Positions 25,001 to 37,617 of a DNA stretch of 64,000 bases are shown piece after piece (position 1 is the first letter of the stretch; each line of letters begins with the position of its first letter). Source of the DNA: Globodera rostochiensis (lineage: Eukaryota; Nematoda; Chromadorea; Rhabditida; Heteroderidae); the NCBI GenBank assembly GCA_018350325.1, contig JAEVLN010000010.1, forward strand, positions 1,426,001 to 1,490,000, written 5' to 3'. The translations under genes and the position numbers were made by a program. The notes beneath the pieces are model-generated. The model had not been told where the DNA came from. It worked only from the letters and a program-made list of their open reading frames with translations, and ran no database searches.

Positions 25001-28000
25001 CCTCACTCCCGACCCCGGCATTTTTGGGCCTCACTCCCGACCCCGGCATTTTTGGGCCTCACTCCTGACCCCGACATTTTTGGGCCTCACCCCCGATCCC
25101 GGCATTTTTGGGCCTCACTCCCGACCCCGACATTTTTAGGCCTCACTCCCGACCCCGGCATTTTTGGGCCTCACTCCTGACCACGACATTTTAGGGCCTC
25201 ATCCCCGATCCCGGCATTTTTGGGCACACTCCCGACCCCGACATTTTTAGGCCTCACTTCCGACCCCGACATTTTCGGGCCTCACTCCCGACCCCGGCAT
25301 TTTTGGGCCTCACTCCTGACCCCGACATTTTTGGGCCTCACCCCCGATCCCGGCATTTTTGGGCCTCACTCCCGACCCCGGCATTTTTGGGCCTCACTCC
25401 CGATCCCGGCATTTTTGGGCCTCACTCCCGACCCCGACATTTTTAGGCCTCACTTCCGACCCCGACATTTTTGGGCCTCACTCCCGACCCCGGCATTTTT
25501 GGGCCTCACTCCTGACCCCGACATTTTTGGGCCTCACCCCCGATCCCGGCATTTTTGGGCCTCACTCCCGACCCCGGCATTTTTGGGCCTCACTCCCGAC
25601 CCCGGCATTTTTGGGCCTCACTCCCGACCCCGGCATTTTTGGGCCTCACTCCCGACCCCGGCATTTTTGGGCCTCACTCCTGACCCCGACATTTTTGGGC
25701 CTCACCCCCGATCCCGGCATTTTTGGGCCTCACTCCCGACCCCGACATTTTTAGGCCTCACTCCCGACCCCGGCATTTTTGGGCCTCACTCCTGACCACG
25801 ACATTTTAGGGCCTCATCCCCGATCCCGGCATTTTTGGGCACACTCCCGACCCCGACATTTTTAGGCCTCACTTCCGACCCCGACATTTTCGGGCCTCAC
25901 TCCCGACCCCGGCATTTTTGGGCCTCACTCCTGACCCCGACATTTTTGGGCCTCACCCCCGATCCCGGCATTTTTGGGCCTCACTCCCGACCCCGGCATT
26001 TTTGGGCCTCACTCCCGATCCCGGCATTTTTGGGCCTCACTCCCGACCCCGACATTTTTAGGCCTCACTTCCGACCCCGACATTTTTGGGCCTCACTCCC
26101 GACCCCGGCATTTTTGGGCCTCACTCCTGACCCCGACATTTTTGGGCCTCACCCCCGATCCCGGCATTTTTGGGCCTCACTCCCGACCCCGACATTTTTA
26201 GGCCTCACTCCTGACCCCGACATTTTTGGGCCTCACCCCCGATCCCGGCATTTTTGGGCCTCACTCCCGACCCCGGCATTTTTGGGCCTCACTCCCGACC
26301 CCGGCATTTTTGGGCCTCACTCCTGACCCCGACATTTTTGGGCCTCACCCCCGATCCCTGCATTTTTGGGCCTCACTCCCGACCCCGACATTTTTAGGCC
26401 TCACTCCTGACCCCGACATTTTTGGGCCTCACCCCCGATCCCGGCATTTTTGGGCCTCACTCCCGACCCCGGCATTTTTGGGCCTCACTCCCGACCCCGA
26501 CATTTTTGGGCCTCACTCCTGACCCCGACATTTTTGGGCCTCACCCCCGATCCCGGCATTTTTGGGCCTCACTCCCGACCCCGGCATTTTTGGGCCTCAC
26601 TCCCGACCCCGGCATTTTTGGGCCTCACTCCCGACCCCGGCATTTTTGGGCCTCACTCCTGACCCCGACATTTTTGGGCCTCACCCCCGATCCCGGCATT
26701 GTTGGGCCTCACTCCCGACCCCGACATTTTTAGGCCTCACTTCCGACCCCGACATTTTTGGGCCTCACTCCCGACCCCGGCATTTTTGGGCCTCACTCCC
26801 GACCCCGACATTTTTGGGCCTCACTCCTGACCCCGACATTTTTGGGCCTCACCCCCGATCCCGGCATTTTTGGGCCTCACTCCCGACCCCGACATTTTTG
26901 GGCCTCACCCCCGATCCCGGCATTTTTGGGCCTCACTCCCGACCCCGGCATTTTTGGGCCTCACTCCCGACCCCGGCATTTTTGGGCCTCACTCCCGACC
27001 CCGGCATTTTTGGGCCTCACTCCCGACCCCGGCATTTTTGGGCCTCACTCCTGACCCCGACATTTTTGGGCCTCACCCCCGATCCCGGCATTTTTGGGCC
27101 TCACTCCCGACCCCGACATTTTTAGGCCTCACTCCCGACCCCGGCATTTTTGGGCCTCACTCCTGACCACGACATTTTAGGGCCTCATCCCCGATCCCGG
27201 CATTTTTGGGCCTCACTCCCGACCCCGACATTTTTAGGCCTCACTTCCGACCCCGACATTTTCGGGCCTCACTCCCGACCCCGGCATTTTTGGGCCTCAC
27301 TCCTGACCCCGACATTTTTGGGCCTCACCCCCGATCCCGGCATTTTTGGGCCTCACTCCCGACCCCGGCATTTTTGGGCCTCACTCCCGACCTCGACATT
27401 TTTGGGCCTCACTCCTGACCCCGACATTTTTGGGCCTCACCCCCGATCCCGGCATTTTTGGGCCTCACTCCCGACCCCGGCATTTTTGGGCCTCACTCCC
27501 GACCCCGGCATTTTTGGGCCTCACTCCCGACCCCGGCATTTTTGGGCCTCACTCCTGACCCCGACATTTTTGGGCCTCACCCCCGATCCCGGCATTGTTG
27601 GGCCTCACTCCCGACCCCGACATTTTTAGGCCTCACTTCCGACCCCGACATTTTTGGGCCTCACTCCCGACCCCGGCATTTTTGGGCCTCACTCCCGACC
27701 CCGACATTTTTGGGCCTCACTCCTGACCCCGACATTTTTGGGCCTCACCCCCGATCCCGGCATTTTTGGGCCTACTCCCGACCCCGACATTTTTGGGCCT
27801 CACCCCCGATCCCGGCATTTTTGGGCCTCACTCCCGACCCCGGCATTTTTGGGCCTCACTCCCGACCCCGGCATTTTTGGGCCTCACTCCCGACCCCGAC
27901 ATTTTTAGGCCTCACTTCCGACCCCGACATTTTTGGGCCTCACTCCCGACCCCGGCATTTTTGGGCCTCACTCCCGACCCCGACATTTTTGGGCCTCACT

Positions 28001-28345
28001 CCTGACCCCGACATTTTTGGGCCTCACCCCCGATCCCGGCATTTTTGGGCCTCACTCCCGACCCCGACATTTTTAGGCCTCACTCCCGACCCCGGCATTT
28101 TTGGGCCTCACTCCTGACCACGACATTTTAGGGCCTCATCCCCGATCCCGGCATTTTTGGGCCTCACTCCCGACCCCGACATTTTTAGGCCTCACTTCCG
28201 ACCCCGACATTTTCGGGCCTCACTCCCGACCCCGGCATTTTTGGGCCTCACTCCTGACCCCGACATTTTTGGGCCTCACCCCGATCCCGGCATTTTTGGG
28301 CCTCACTCCCGACCCCGACATTTTGAGCCTCACTTCCGACGCTTT
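22057..28345. repeat. 28-bp satellite array, about 220 units, with higher-order structure
   Basis: The unit reads TTTTTGGGCCTCACTCCC then GACCCCGGCA, with C/T and A/G variants at fixed places. A marked variant block (GGGCACACTCCCGACC) recurs at about 24048, 24663, 25222 and 25837, spacings of 615, 559 and 615 bases, showing amplification of multi-unit blocks. GACCACGACATTTTAGGG recurs at about 22970, 24005, 24620, 25179, 25794, 27166 and 28117. The unit contains no stop in any plus frame, so open frames run throughout; since 28 is not a multiple of three they cycle through all frames and are not genes. The array starts beside TAGGGTTGCTTCCCGAC, which resembles a MITE end. The flanks 21875-22056 and 28346-28836 hold no exon. 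Confidence 0.95.
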
Positions 28346-28836
28346 GTGATTTGATTGGTGGTGCAACTGTCGGGTTTTGAAAAATATTGATTATTGTCAG
28401 CTGACATTTTACGTAATACCAAAATAAAAATAAACATTTTTATTAACAAAATGTAAATAGAAAATGCCCATCAAATTCTGTTGACGCATTATGGCATGAG
28501 CTGGGTAATGAATGCACCAACATCCGCTTCCATACAAAGCCCACAGCCAATTCGCATTTATTAATATTATATTTCAATTAATGAATTTTCATTTATTCAC
28601 CATAAAAATTTTTTTTAATACATATGATAAGTGAAGATAGAAGCTTTCATAATAAAACTAAATTTTAGTGAAATAAATTTATTAATTTGGGCATTTTTTC
28701 TGTGTGAAAAAGTTGAATAAAAAATAATTCAAAAATTAAGAAAAAAACAAATTGCTCAGATTATATTAAAAAACAATACAAAAACTAAATACTTTTTCCT
28801 AGCTAAAAAACCAAATATTACACAAAAAATAACGCA

Positions 28837-31800
28837 ATGACCACAAAAAAAATTTTAACAATAAAATTCTTTTCAACAATTTTATTGGTTTATCAACCGT
28901 CGACATACACAGTACTGGCTACCAGTGGGGAGAAGATTCCTCAAATATTTCAAGAGGATCCAGCTGGAGGTTAACCGACAGAATGTGATTAATAATTTTT
29001 TAATTAAATATAAAATATAAATTTAAATTGATGAAAAGTTAAATGTGTAAAATTCATTATTAATTGATAATTAATTATTTTAAGGAAACAATGATAATGA
29101 AATTGAAGATGATATTGAAAAGGCACAAATGTTTAGATCTAAAACAATTCGAGGTATAATTTAAATAAAAAAGAAAACTTTTTGTCCGATTTAGATTTGA
29201 CCAATGAAGAAATCTCTGAATTAGTTGGGATGCTTAGAAAAAGTGATTTTTTAAGGTAAATATGCAACACAAACAGTCTTTCTAATAATTTAAATATTTC
29301 ATAGTTTAATTAAAATCTAAATAACTTTTATAAAAAGTGTCTTATATACTTAAGATTCAATATGAAAGCAAATGAGTCAAAAGAAGTTGGTACACATATA
29401 AACAAAGTCAAGAAGCAACTTTTACGGATTCCAAATATAAAGTAAGAAAAAGAAAAAATATTTTATTAACAAAAAAAAACAAAAATAACAATAATTGATC
29501 TGTATTAATATTTAAAAATATTTATTTTTATACAAAGAGCGCAAAGAATTGTTCCTCAGCCGATTGATGACGACCAGGACACTTCAAATGATGAACAAAG
29601 TCCAGAACACATTATGCAAGGTGGCGGCTGGTTGGCTAATAGCTTTTTTATAAAAATTAAATAATAAACAACATTTTGAGTTTTTACATTTATCGCAAAA
29701 AAATAACCATAGTTGTAGCTTCCTTGGATTTTTTTATATGATCCCGGAATGAAAAAACAAACTTTTTGTATTTTCAATTTGAAGCGGTTCCGGGTTTTTG
29801 GCGGTTCCGGTTCCAGATCGCGTTCCGGAACGGGCGGTTCCGGTTTCGGAACCGGGGCATCATTGGTCGTTAGACAAAAATTCTCGAAATGGGCGCGCGA
29901 CTGATTGATCTATTAACTAACAAAAAAAGTTATAATGTTCAAACTTGTCGGCGCCGAGTTGACCCCCGACCGTCTAAGGCCCGCCATTTGATCGCTCACC
30001 GCAACCGCAATCGTCTGATGATGAAGCTGAGGCCATGTTGTTTTTTGGCAAAGATCATGCAAAATGGAGACGCTGGAAAGCGAATAAAATAGGCTTGGCA
30101 AATATCATTGGAACACTCCGAATTAGCATAGATCGATGGGCTAACGAAGTCAAAACAAATAAACAGATCAAAATTGGTGCGCGAGAATTGGGGCAAAATT
30201 TCAAAAATAATGTCTTAGCAACAAAAAATGAATGGGACACGATTCGTCAGAATCGCATTGAAAAGTTGGTGGTAACATTGCTGAATTCTAGAGAAGCATC
30301 AACATCCGAAACACCACAAAATGGAGGTAAGCTTACTGCTCGAAAATGTGGGCTAGGAAAGAGTACTGCTGACTGATCGAATATGCTGTTTGATCATTGA
30401 TTATAAATGATTAAGGAATTAAGACAGTGGGATTTCGACAGACTGCTAATAAATAAGTCCGAAATATGCTTTAGGGGTGTTAATTAAGATTACATATACT
30501 ATACAGCAGACATAAGCTAAAAATCCATAAATTTAAACTGTGTCTAAATGGTGCCGTTCTAACGGCTATCGGTCTGAATCCCCCCAAGAAGGCTGATTCA
30601 GTTTCGTACTGAAGCTAAAAGCTAGCTTATACCGAGCTTATGCTTCGCCTAAGACGTTGAGGGGATTCGGGAAGTTTTGGCTGTGGGGGGATTCGGACCG
30701 GAGGCTGTTCTAACTTCAACCATATAATTTATAGAGTTTACTAAAAGATAAATAAAACAAAAATTCAAAATATTTTGAAAGTTTGAACATTTGGGGATTT
30801 TTATTTTGAAATCAAATAGTGCCAAAGCTATTTCTGTGAAATTCGTGATGTACTCTGTACATAATGCAAGAAGGAACATAAGCTTAGTAAATATTTTAAT
30901 ATAATAATAAAAAATATAAATTTCTTTTTGCAGATAACGGCAAAAAGCTAGTGCGGGGCGGCCCATATATAAATGCTGCACTGTATTCACCAGAAGTAAT
31001 TGAACAGTTGGAAAAGCAGGGCAAAAAAATTTTGTTGACAAAAAAGTACGATTTGGTGGCCCATGCAAAAGCTATAGCAGAGGCCAAACAAAACTTGGCC
31101 AAATATGACAAACAAATGTTGGATTTGGCTAAGTTGGAGGCTCAATTTGACGCATTAAGCTTTACAAAATCGGCCAAAGCCTCAACCAAGAAACAACGGT
31201 AAACATTTAATTTAATATTTAGATATAATTTTACAAGGTGTCATAAGTACAAAATTAAAAATAAAGGACAAGATTTTGCTCGTCAAATTAAATACACTTT
31301 TAGTATTTAAAATGTGCATATTTATTTGTTATTTCCAACAAATTTTTTTTTCTTAGCAGTTTTGAGTACCTCATGGTATTCAAAATTTAAAAATTTGGAT
31401 ATAAATAGGCAAATATTGTTAACTTTGGACATTTTTAAACGAAAATTCAAAAAGTAATTATAAAAATGCTTAAAAATTAGCTAATTTTGCCATCTGTATA
31501 AAGATATATTCAAATTTAGACAAAAATTCTTCAAAAAATCTCAAATAAAAGACGGAAAAAGACGCTACCCCAAATATTACAAATCTTTGAAAGAAATACA
31601 TTTTAATTGTAAAGATTGGGGTACACCAAATAAAGTACACATCTTTAAAAGAAGTACATTTTAAATTGTAAAGATTGGGGTACCCCATAAAGTACACATC
31701 TTTAAAAGAAGTACGGTACCCCAAATAAAGTACTCTTTAAATGAAGTACATTTTAATTTGTAAAGATTGGACCCCAAAAATAGTACACTCTTTAAAAGAA

Positions 31801-32187
31801 GTACGGTACCCCAAATAAAGTACAAATCTTTAAAAGAAGTACATTTTAAATTGTAAAAATTGAGGAACCCCAAATAAAGTACAAATCTTTAAAAAAAGTA
31901 CGTACATATGTACTTATCAGACCCCTGTATACATAATTAGTGTTTAAATACAAATTGATTGCAGGAAAGCAAAAGGAAATCAAAAACAGCAAATTGCTCA
32001 AAAAATGATTCGACAAATCCAGGCCATAAACGGTGTGTTGAACTGTCTGTATGTAAATGTGGCCGAAATGGTGGAGAGCGGATTTACGGAAGAAAAGAAA
32101 AAGTTAAGCAAAACATTTATTTATACTTTACGAAAAATGCAAAGCGATGATAATGGCGAGGAGGAACAAACTGATGATGATGAATGA
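28837..32187 (+). CDS. Gene B: secreted short-exon protein, paralogue of gene A
   Basis: No known family. Eight exons (28837-28969, 29085-29153, 29195-29255, 29355-29441, 29538-29620, 29979-30326, 30934-31198, 31965-32187) give 422 residues with every phase closing. Exon 1 encodes a signal peptide (ILTIKFFSTILLVYQPS) and ends with EDPAGG, matching EDPLDG of gene A. Exon 3 carries LTNEEISELVGML. Exons 6-8 carry the AKWRRW block, the LTKKYDLVAHA block and the SGFTEEKKKLSKTF block, the last almost identical to gene A over about 40 residues. Gene B lacks A's exons 7-9 and 11, including the repeat exon. Its exon 4 corresponds to A's exons 4 and 5 fused. All donors are GT. One TGGCAT hexamer (reverse of ATGCCA) lies at 28492, about 340 bases upstream. 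Likely secreted and expressed like gene A. Confidence 0.75.
30555..30714. mobile_element. Short inverted-repeat element in gene B intron
   Basis: About 30 bases at each end pair: GGTCTGAATCCCCCCA on the left and TGGGGGGATTCGGACC on the right, extended outward by GTTCTAACGGC and GGCTGTTCTAAC. It is non-coding. No target duplication was established. Confidence 0.55.
31565..31910. repeat. Degenerate tandem repeat in last intron of gene B
   Basis: Words AGTACACATCTTTAAAAG, AAGTACATTTTAA and GTACCCCAAATAAAGTAC recur in irregular order five or six times. AT-rich and non-coding. Confidence 0.75.
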
Positions 32188-33099
32188 CATTTAAGCACGA
32201 ATAATTAGGAGGATTAATGGATTTTGATAATTTTTTTTTGTACTTGTACTATTCTGTATAGAAAAAGGCTAGCAATTTTCGTTTATTTTAAAAGAGGATT
32301 TCCTAGATTTATAAAATGTCAAAAAAAACTTGGCACCACGCGAACCCGTTTTTTGAATTCCGAACCACGGCACTTTTATGAGCAAAATTCCAACTGACTC
32401 AATGCCGACAACGACACTTACAAACACCCGAGTCGGGACCGGCGGCAAATTCCAATGGCATTTTTTAACAATGGCACCTTCTTTCTCCTGTGATGACAAA
32501 GGAAGAATTGGTGACCGGAAAATGCGTCAGTGATTATTAAAAGTTGAGAAAAAATGTTTCTATTGGTATTGGGAGGGGGGGGGGGCGTAGAAGCCGAATC
32601 TGACCTCCATTTTGACCAATTCTGAATCGTAAGACCCGGATTCAAACAATTTTTGCAAAATTCAAAATTTCCCAAAAATCAATGCTAGGCTCAAAATTAT
32701 TCAAAAAAGCACAAAGATACATACAATAACAACCAATTCATGCTTTTTAAACGATTTTGAGCCTAACTTAATTTTTGGAAATTTCGAATTTTTAAAAAAA
32801 TTATTTGAATTCGGGTCTTCATTTTTTTAATCGTTTTTATAAATTATATTTATTGTGAATTTGGAGGATGTTATTGGCCAGGAAGGAAGTCAATGGGAAA
32901 TCCACACAACATATGTATTTGTGATTGCTAAATGTTTGCTCATTCTAATTTTTCCATACATTTTTCTTAACCTCTTTTTGAAATGATTGAGAAATTTTTG
33001 GTTAGCTAAAATAAACGTAAAACCCAGTGGCAGAATATCATAGATTAAAATTTCAATAAGTTCTAAATTTAATATAAAGGTATATTCTTTTGGGGTTTA
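32188..33099. other. Intergenic stretch without a supported gene
   Basis: Contains a G-run at about 32571-32584 and AT-rich sequence. No exon with splice sites or family features is seen. Confidence 0.5.
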
Positions 33100-33480
33100 A
33101 TTATTTGTTTCAAACAATTTTGTATCAACCGTGCTTATAAAATTCCTTTATCATATTATTGCACTTAATAAGCCCAAAATAGAAATATAAATCATAAAAA
33201 TCTGCCGCACAAAAATTCTCCGACTTTTTTCCTCTCATTATGCCCTCCCCCCCCCTCGCTCATTGTTTAAAATTTATGGCATTTTCATATTATTCTTTGT
33301 CAAGTGCAAATGCCATTTGGGCATGCCATGAAATGGACATTCTTTATGACATTTACTAATGCACTGACAATATTCATTGAATGCCAAAATCTCATGATTA
33401 GTGAAGACACGATGTTATGCTTCTCCATTTAACCAGCATTTACAAATTTATTTTCTCATTTAAAAATTCTTTATTAAATT
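33100..33480 (+). promoter_or_regulatory. Upstream block of gene C with four DOG-box hexamers
   Basis: ATGCCA occurs at 33310, 33323 and 33381, and its reverse complement TGGCAT at 33277, all within 280 bases of the start codon at 33556. ATGCCA is the published dorsal-gland (DOG box) motif of cyst-nematode effector promoters. The same block, including all four hexamers in the same order, occurs upstream of gene D. The regulatory role is inferred. Confidence 0.6.
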
Positions 33481-33555
33481 TTTTTATTAACAAAAAGAGG
33501 TATGCATAGGTATAACTAATATCATTAATTCATATAAAATTTAATATATAGTGCA

Positions 33556-36500
33556 ATGATTTTGTCGTATTTTCATCATTTATTGCTCTTTTTGTTCTTC
33601 AGCACATTTACAGTCCTAAACGGAGTTTGTGAATTACCGCACTACGATTGCTATGGTCAGAATTTTATATTTATATTTTAATTTTAATTAATATTTTTAT
33701 TTTTAGACTTTTTGCTTCCATATGAACGGTTTTCGCAAAACGAAAAAACCATTACTAAATGCCCAAGTGGGCTTGAATGGCACAATTCGGTGCAACTTTG
33801 TTGCACATCCTCCAATAATCTGTATCGTCCGGCTGCTGGTGATCGCATCTTCTATCAACAGCGTTATTCATTATTAGCCTTGCCGGGCTCCGATACCATT
33901 CCAAAAAAATGCATTCGTAAAAAAACTAATTATTTATAAATTTTATTATTAGCAAAAATAAATAAAAAATTAATTAAAAAATGATTAAATGATATGTTAA
34001 GTTAGGTAATTAGTGAAATACTGCAAAAGTTGCTGATAACTCTAAAATAGAAAATTATTTTAACAATAAAAAAAAAGATTTTTTATTTACCACGTCAATG
34101 TTTTTCAACATTTATTTCAAAACAACTGTTGCAATAATTGTGGGCATTAATTGAATTCAAATCACAATCCATAGAATAAATTTGATTACCAATAGAACTT
34201 CGGCGTTTTTGTTTAAACGAACGCCCTTTATTGTTATTATTTAGAATAAATTAATTAAAGCATTTTAAAAAATGAATAAATTTCAATTTCATTTTTATTT
34301 TCTCACAACTTTTAGGCGCTTTACATTTTCCAAATGAAAGTTTGGTTTCGTGTGGCGCAACGTCAATGCATGGCACCAATCAGTTCAAAAGCATTGTAAG
34401 CGTTCCCGTGAAGAACAATGAAGCCAAGAATATTTATTGTTGCGCTACAAATGTATCGGCCAAAAACATTGGCATTCAAAATGTTTATCATGGCACAATT
34501 GGAGCAGCAAATTATGCTATTAATGACAGTGACAGCAAAACTATAACAATTCGTGAATCGTGCAATAAAGGCGTGAATTTATATTATTTTATTGTTAAAA
34601 ATTAATCGTTTACCTAAACCCTAAACAAATACAAACGGTTCACCAATGCTATAATTAAAATAAAGAAAGTTTTTTTAACTTTTTAAATGCGTAAAAAAAC
34701 TTCAAATAATTTAATTCAGTTACAATTGGGAATGAAAAAAAAGATGAGTTCATATGTCCTCAAACTGATGTCTATGATTACAACCGACAATGTTGCATAC
34801 CAAAATTCGATGCCGGTTTAATAAAGTTTAATTTTATTGAATTAATATGTTAGCAATTTACAGATTTAACTACTGCTGGTGAATATAAGGTTGAAATAAA
34901 GATGCGAACAACTTTCTCTGGTGAAAAAATTCATCATATTTATGTCATCGTCGGAGAGTATGGTAAGCACTAGAGTCCGGACCCAAAACCTAAAAATATT
35001 TGGAGTTTTTTGTACAAATTAAATGGACAAAAGTTTTTTGGTTTTATAAATATCCGTCTTTTTTCAAATAATTCAACAATTTATTGACAACATGTTTGAT
35101 TTTTTGTGCGTTATATTTGCATTATGGCTAACTTGTTTTTTGTTTATACTATTTTATTTTAATTAAGAATATGACTACACTTCATTGGGTCCTCGTCGTC
35201 GGGTTTTGTATGAATAAAATGTTTTTAAATATAAAAATTAAAAAAATTTGTGTTTTTAGCAATCATTCAACAGACGCATTGCATCAAGAAGACAGCCCCG
35301 TCAAGGCCAAACCATTTAAACAGCAACCACTTTATGCAAACTCCAAAAAGGCCGACAATTTGTTTTGGGAAATGGGCCGACGTAATTTTCTGCAAAAAGT
35401 GCCGGACGATGAATATTTTGGATGGGCAAATAGCTATGACGAAATTTCGCGCACTTGTGTTGATTTTGTGTACGAATTTGTGTGCAATTTGTTTGATGGC
35501 AATTGTCCACAAGAGGAAGTTTGGCCCGACAACTTTGTCCAAATTGATCGAGAATTAAATTTCTCAAAGTCATTTAAAACAGAAACAGTCTCAAAATACG
35601 GTAAAAACCAATATTAATCGATTTGGCTATTTTTAAAATCTAATTTATTTTCAGGAAACAATCCCGAATGTTCCCTAATGAAGTATGAATTTCGAATAGA
35701 ATATCCACTTGACAAACACAGCCAACATGGCTCTCCAATTGTTGAATATGAAACCGGAGTAGCTGTAAATGAACTTGGCGAACCGTACATTAATTCAATT
35801 CAAGATGTGAAATTGATTCAAGAAATACGAGTGCAACAGAAATGCTACATTGAAAGCATGAAAAATGATGGAACAATTGCGGTGTGCAAGGCTTTGTTGA
35901 ATATTTGTGCAAAATATGTGACGGGCCTATGCATTTGGAATTCAACAGTCAGTTTTTGTGAACCCCGTGTAGCACTGCCGGGTGGAGGGCAGGGATAGTC
36001 GGAATTCCGATTTCCAAAAAATTTTGAGACCCCGGAATTCCGATTTCCGAAAAATTTTAAGGCCTCGGAATTCCGATTTGCAAAAAATTTTGAGACCCCG
36101 GAATTCCGATTTCCGAAAAATTTTAAGGCCTCGGAATTCCGATTTCCAAAAAATTTTGAGACCCCGGAATTCCGATTTCCGAAAAATTTTAAGGCCTCGG
36201 AATTCCGATTTGCAAAAAATTTTGAGACCCCGGAATTCCGATTTCCGAAAAATTTTAAGGCCTCGGAATTCCGATTTCCCAAATTTTTTGAGGTCGTCGG
36301 CTCCCATCCCTGGTGGAGGGAGGGGGGGGGGAGGGGGCATGGACCCCAGGGATATCGATCTATCGCGCGATAGTTATCGCATTTATCGCCTTTTTTGGTA
36401 TATCGCCTAACGCTTATCGCTATCGCATTGGAAAATGGGTTTATCGCCGATTGCATATCGCTATCGAATTAAAAATTCGATATCGCCAATCGCTTTTTTT

Positions 36501-36810
36501 CGGCGCGATCGACATCTTTGCGATGGACATTCCGCGCAGCTCGTATTACGGCATCCCCTAAAATAACACAAGTTTTGGCATTTAAAAATATTGCTGCTAT
36601 CTTTGGCATTGTGAATTGAAACAATACAAAACAAAAAAAACACAAATTTAGTCAAAAAATTTTTTCAAAACGCCGAAATTACTATAATTTAAAAATACTA
36701 TTAAAAATATTTATCTTTTTCAGTTGACACAAAAATTGAAGGAAAAACTTGCTGAAGAAAAAGATGGAATTCTGGATTTGTCTGAAATCAAAAAACCCAT
36801 TCCACTATGA
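33556..36810 (+). CDS. Gene C: secreted cysteine-rich protein
   Basis: No family recognised. Nine exons (33556-33655, 33707-33916, 34316-34570, 34720-34815, 34864-34962, 35168-35207, 35260-35600, 35655-35947, 36724-36810) give 506 residues and all phases close. The signal peptide is residues 1 to about 24 (YFHHLLLFLFFSTFTVLNG). The N-terminal half repeats a pattern of one cysteine followed 10-40 residues later by a CC pair (CPSGLEWHNSVQLCC, CPQTDVYDYNRQCC, and a longer spaced copy ending IYCC), which suggests disulphide-bonded extracellular units. The C-terminal half has scattered cysteines (NICAKYVTGLCIW) and ends in a short charged helix. The intron after the third exon starts with GC rather than GT. 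The last intron (35948-36723) carries two DNA-transposon insertions. Upstream DOG-box hexamers suggest pharyngeal-gland expression. A candidate effector, function unknown. Confidence 0.72.
35990..36312. mobile_element. hAT-like MITE with perfect 8-bp target duplication
   Basis: It starts CAGGGATAGTCGG and ends CCATCCCTG. GTGGAGGG flanks it on both sides (35982-35989 and 36313-36320). The interior is a tandem array of about ten 30-base units, alternating TTTTGAGACCCCGGAATTCC and TTTTAAGGCCTCGGAATTCC. It lies in the last intron of gene C. Confidence 0.85.
36347..36522. mobile_element. Probable second hAT-like element, TATCGC-rich
   Basis: It begins CAGGGATATCGATC and ends TCGACATCTTTG, which match as inverted repeats at 9 of 12 positions. 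The interior is dense in TATCGC words. Flanks share ATGGAC, but the duplication is imperfect and offset by two bases. Confidence 0.45.
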
Positions 36811-37617
36811 GAGATTTCATATTTTTTGGTTTTCTATATTTTATCTTGTTTTGGGAATTTCTTAGTATATTTCCACGGTATGTGTTTTCAACTTTCGCAT
36901 AAAAATGTTGGGTAACAATGCTTTTTCTGCTGTTCTCCCATTTTGGCAAAATATCATAAATTAAAATTTAAATCATGAATTTAATTATTTTAAAATGAAT
37001 TATCAAATTGCACAAATATTTTTATAAAATAAATTAAAATTTGAATTCTGAAAAGACAGAAAAACTGACAAAATTACTTAAAAATTACGGATTTTTTGCA
37101 AAATTAGTAATAAGTAACGGCAAAACCCAAGTAAAAGTAAGTAATCCGTAATAAGTAAAAGTAATAACGAGCACCCCTGATTCCATACCATTTTATTTGA
37201 TAAATTTACCTATGAAATTTAAGCTTTTATTTTTGTCAGAAAATAAAATGTTTAAAAATTTCGATTTTTGACGCACAGCGCCAATAATGTTTGATAGATT
37301 AGTATGTGTCCGATGTTTAGGTTCCGTATTCCGTATACCGTGTTCCAGTATTTTTTTGGCATTCCGTAATTCCGTATTCCGTTTCTTTTTGACACGGAAG
37401 ACATCCCTGGTACATATGTTTTAATTAAGTGCTGTATTGCAATGTGAAAATAATGTGAAATGTAAGAGTTTATTACTAATTGCTCATTAGTTTAGAGAAC
37501 TAATGTTGAGGAAAACGTATGAGCGATTTTTTGTCATAGTGAATGAAGATTAAATAAATTATTTCTAAAAATTGATAAACTCAAAAAATCTCTAAAATTT
37601 TCACGCAACATCCCGCG

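Noticed and set aside
22057..28345. Dozens of overlapping proline-rich open frames (GLTPDPDIFGPHS-type repeats)
   Set aside because: The 28-bp unit has no stop in any plus frame, so all frames are open by composition; no promoter, intron or unique sequence supports translation.
22057..28345. CRISPR-like array
   Set aside because: Units are directly adjacent with no unique spacers, and the genome is eukaryotic.
35942..36456. Open frames on both strands across 36.0-36.3 kb with KSEFRGLKIF-type repeats
   Set aside because: They are translations of the tandem interior of the hAT-like MITE in an intron of gene C.
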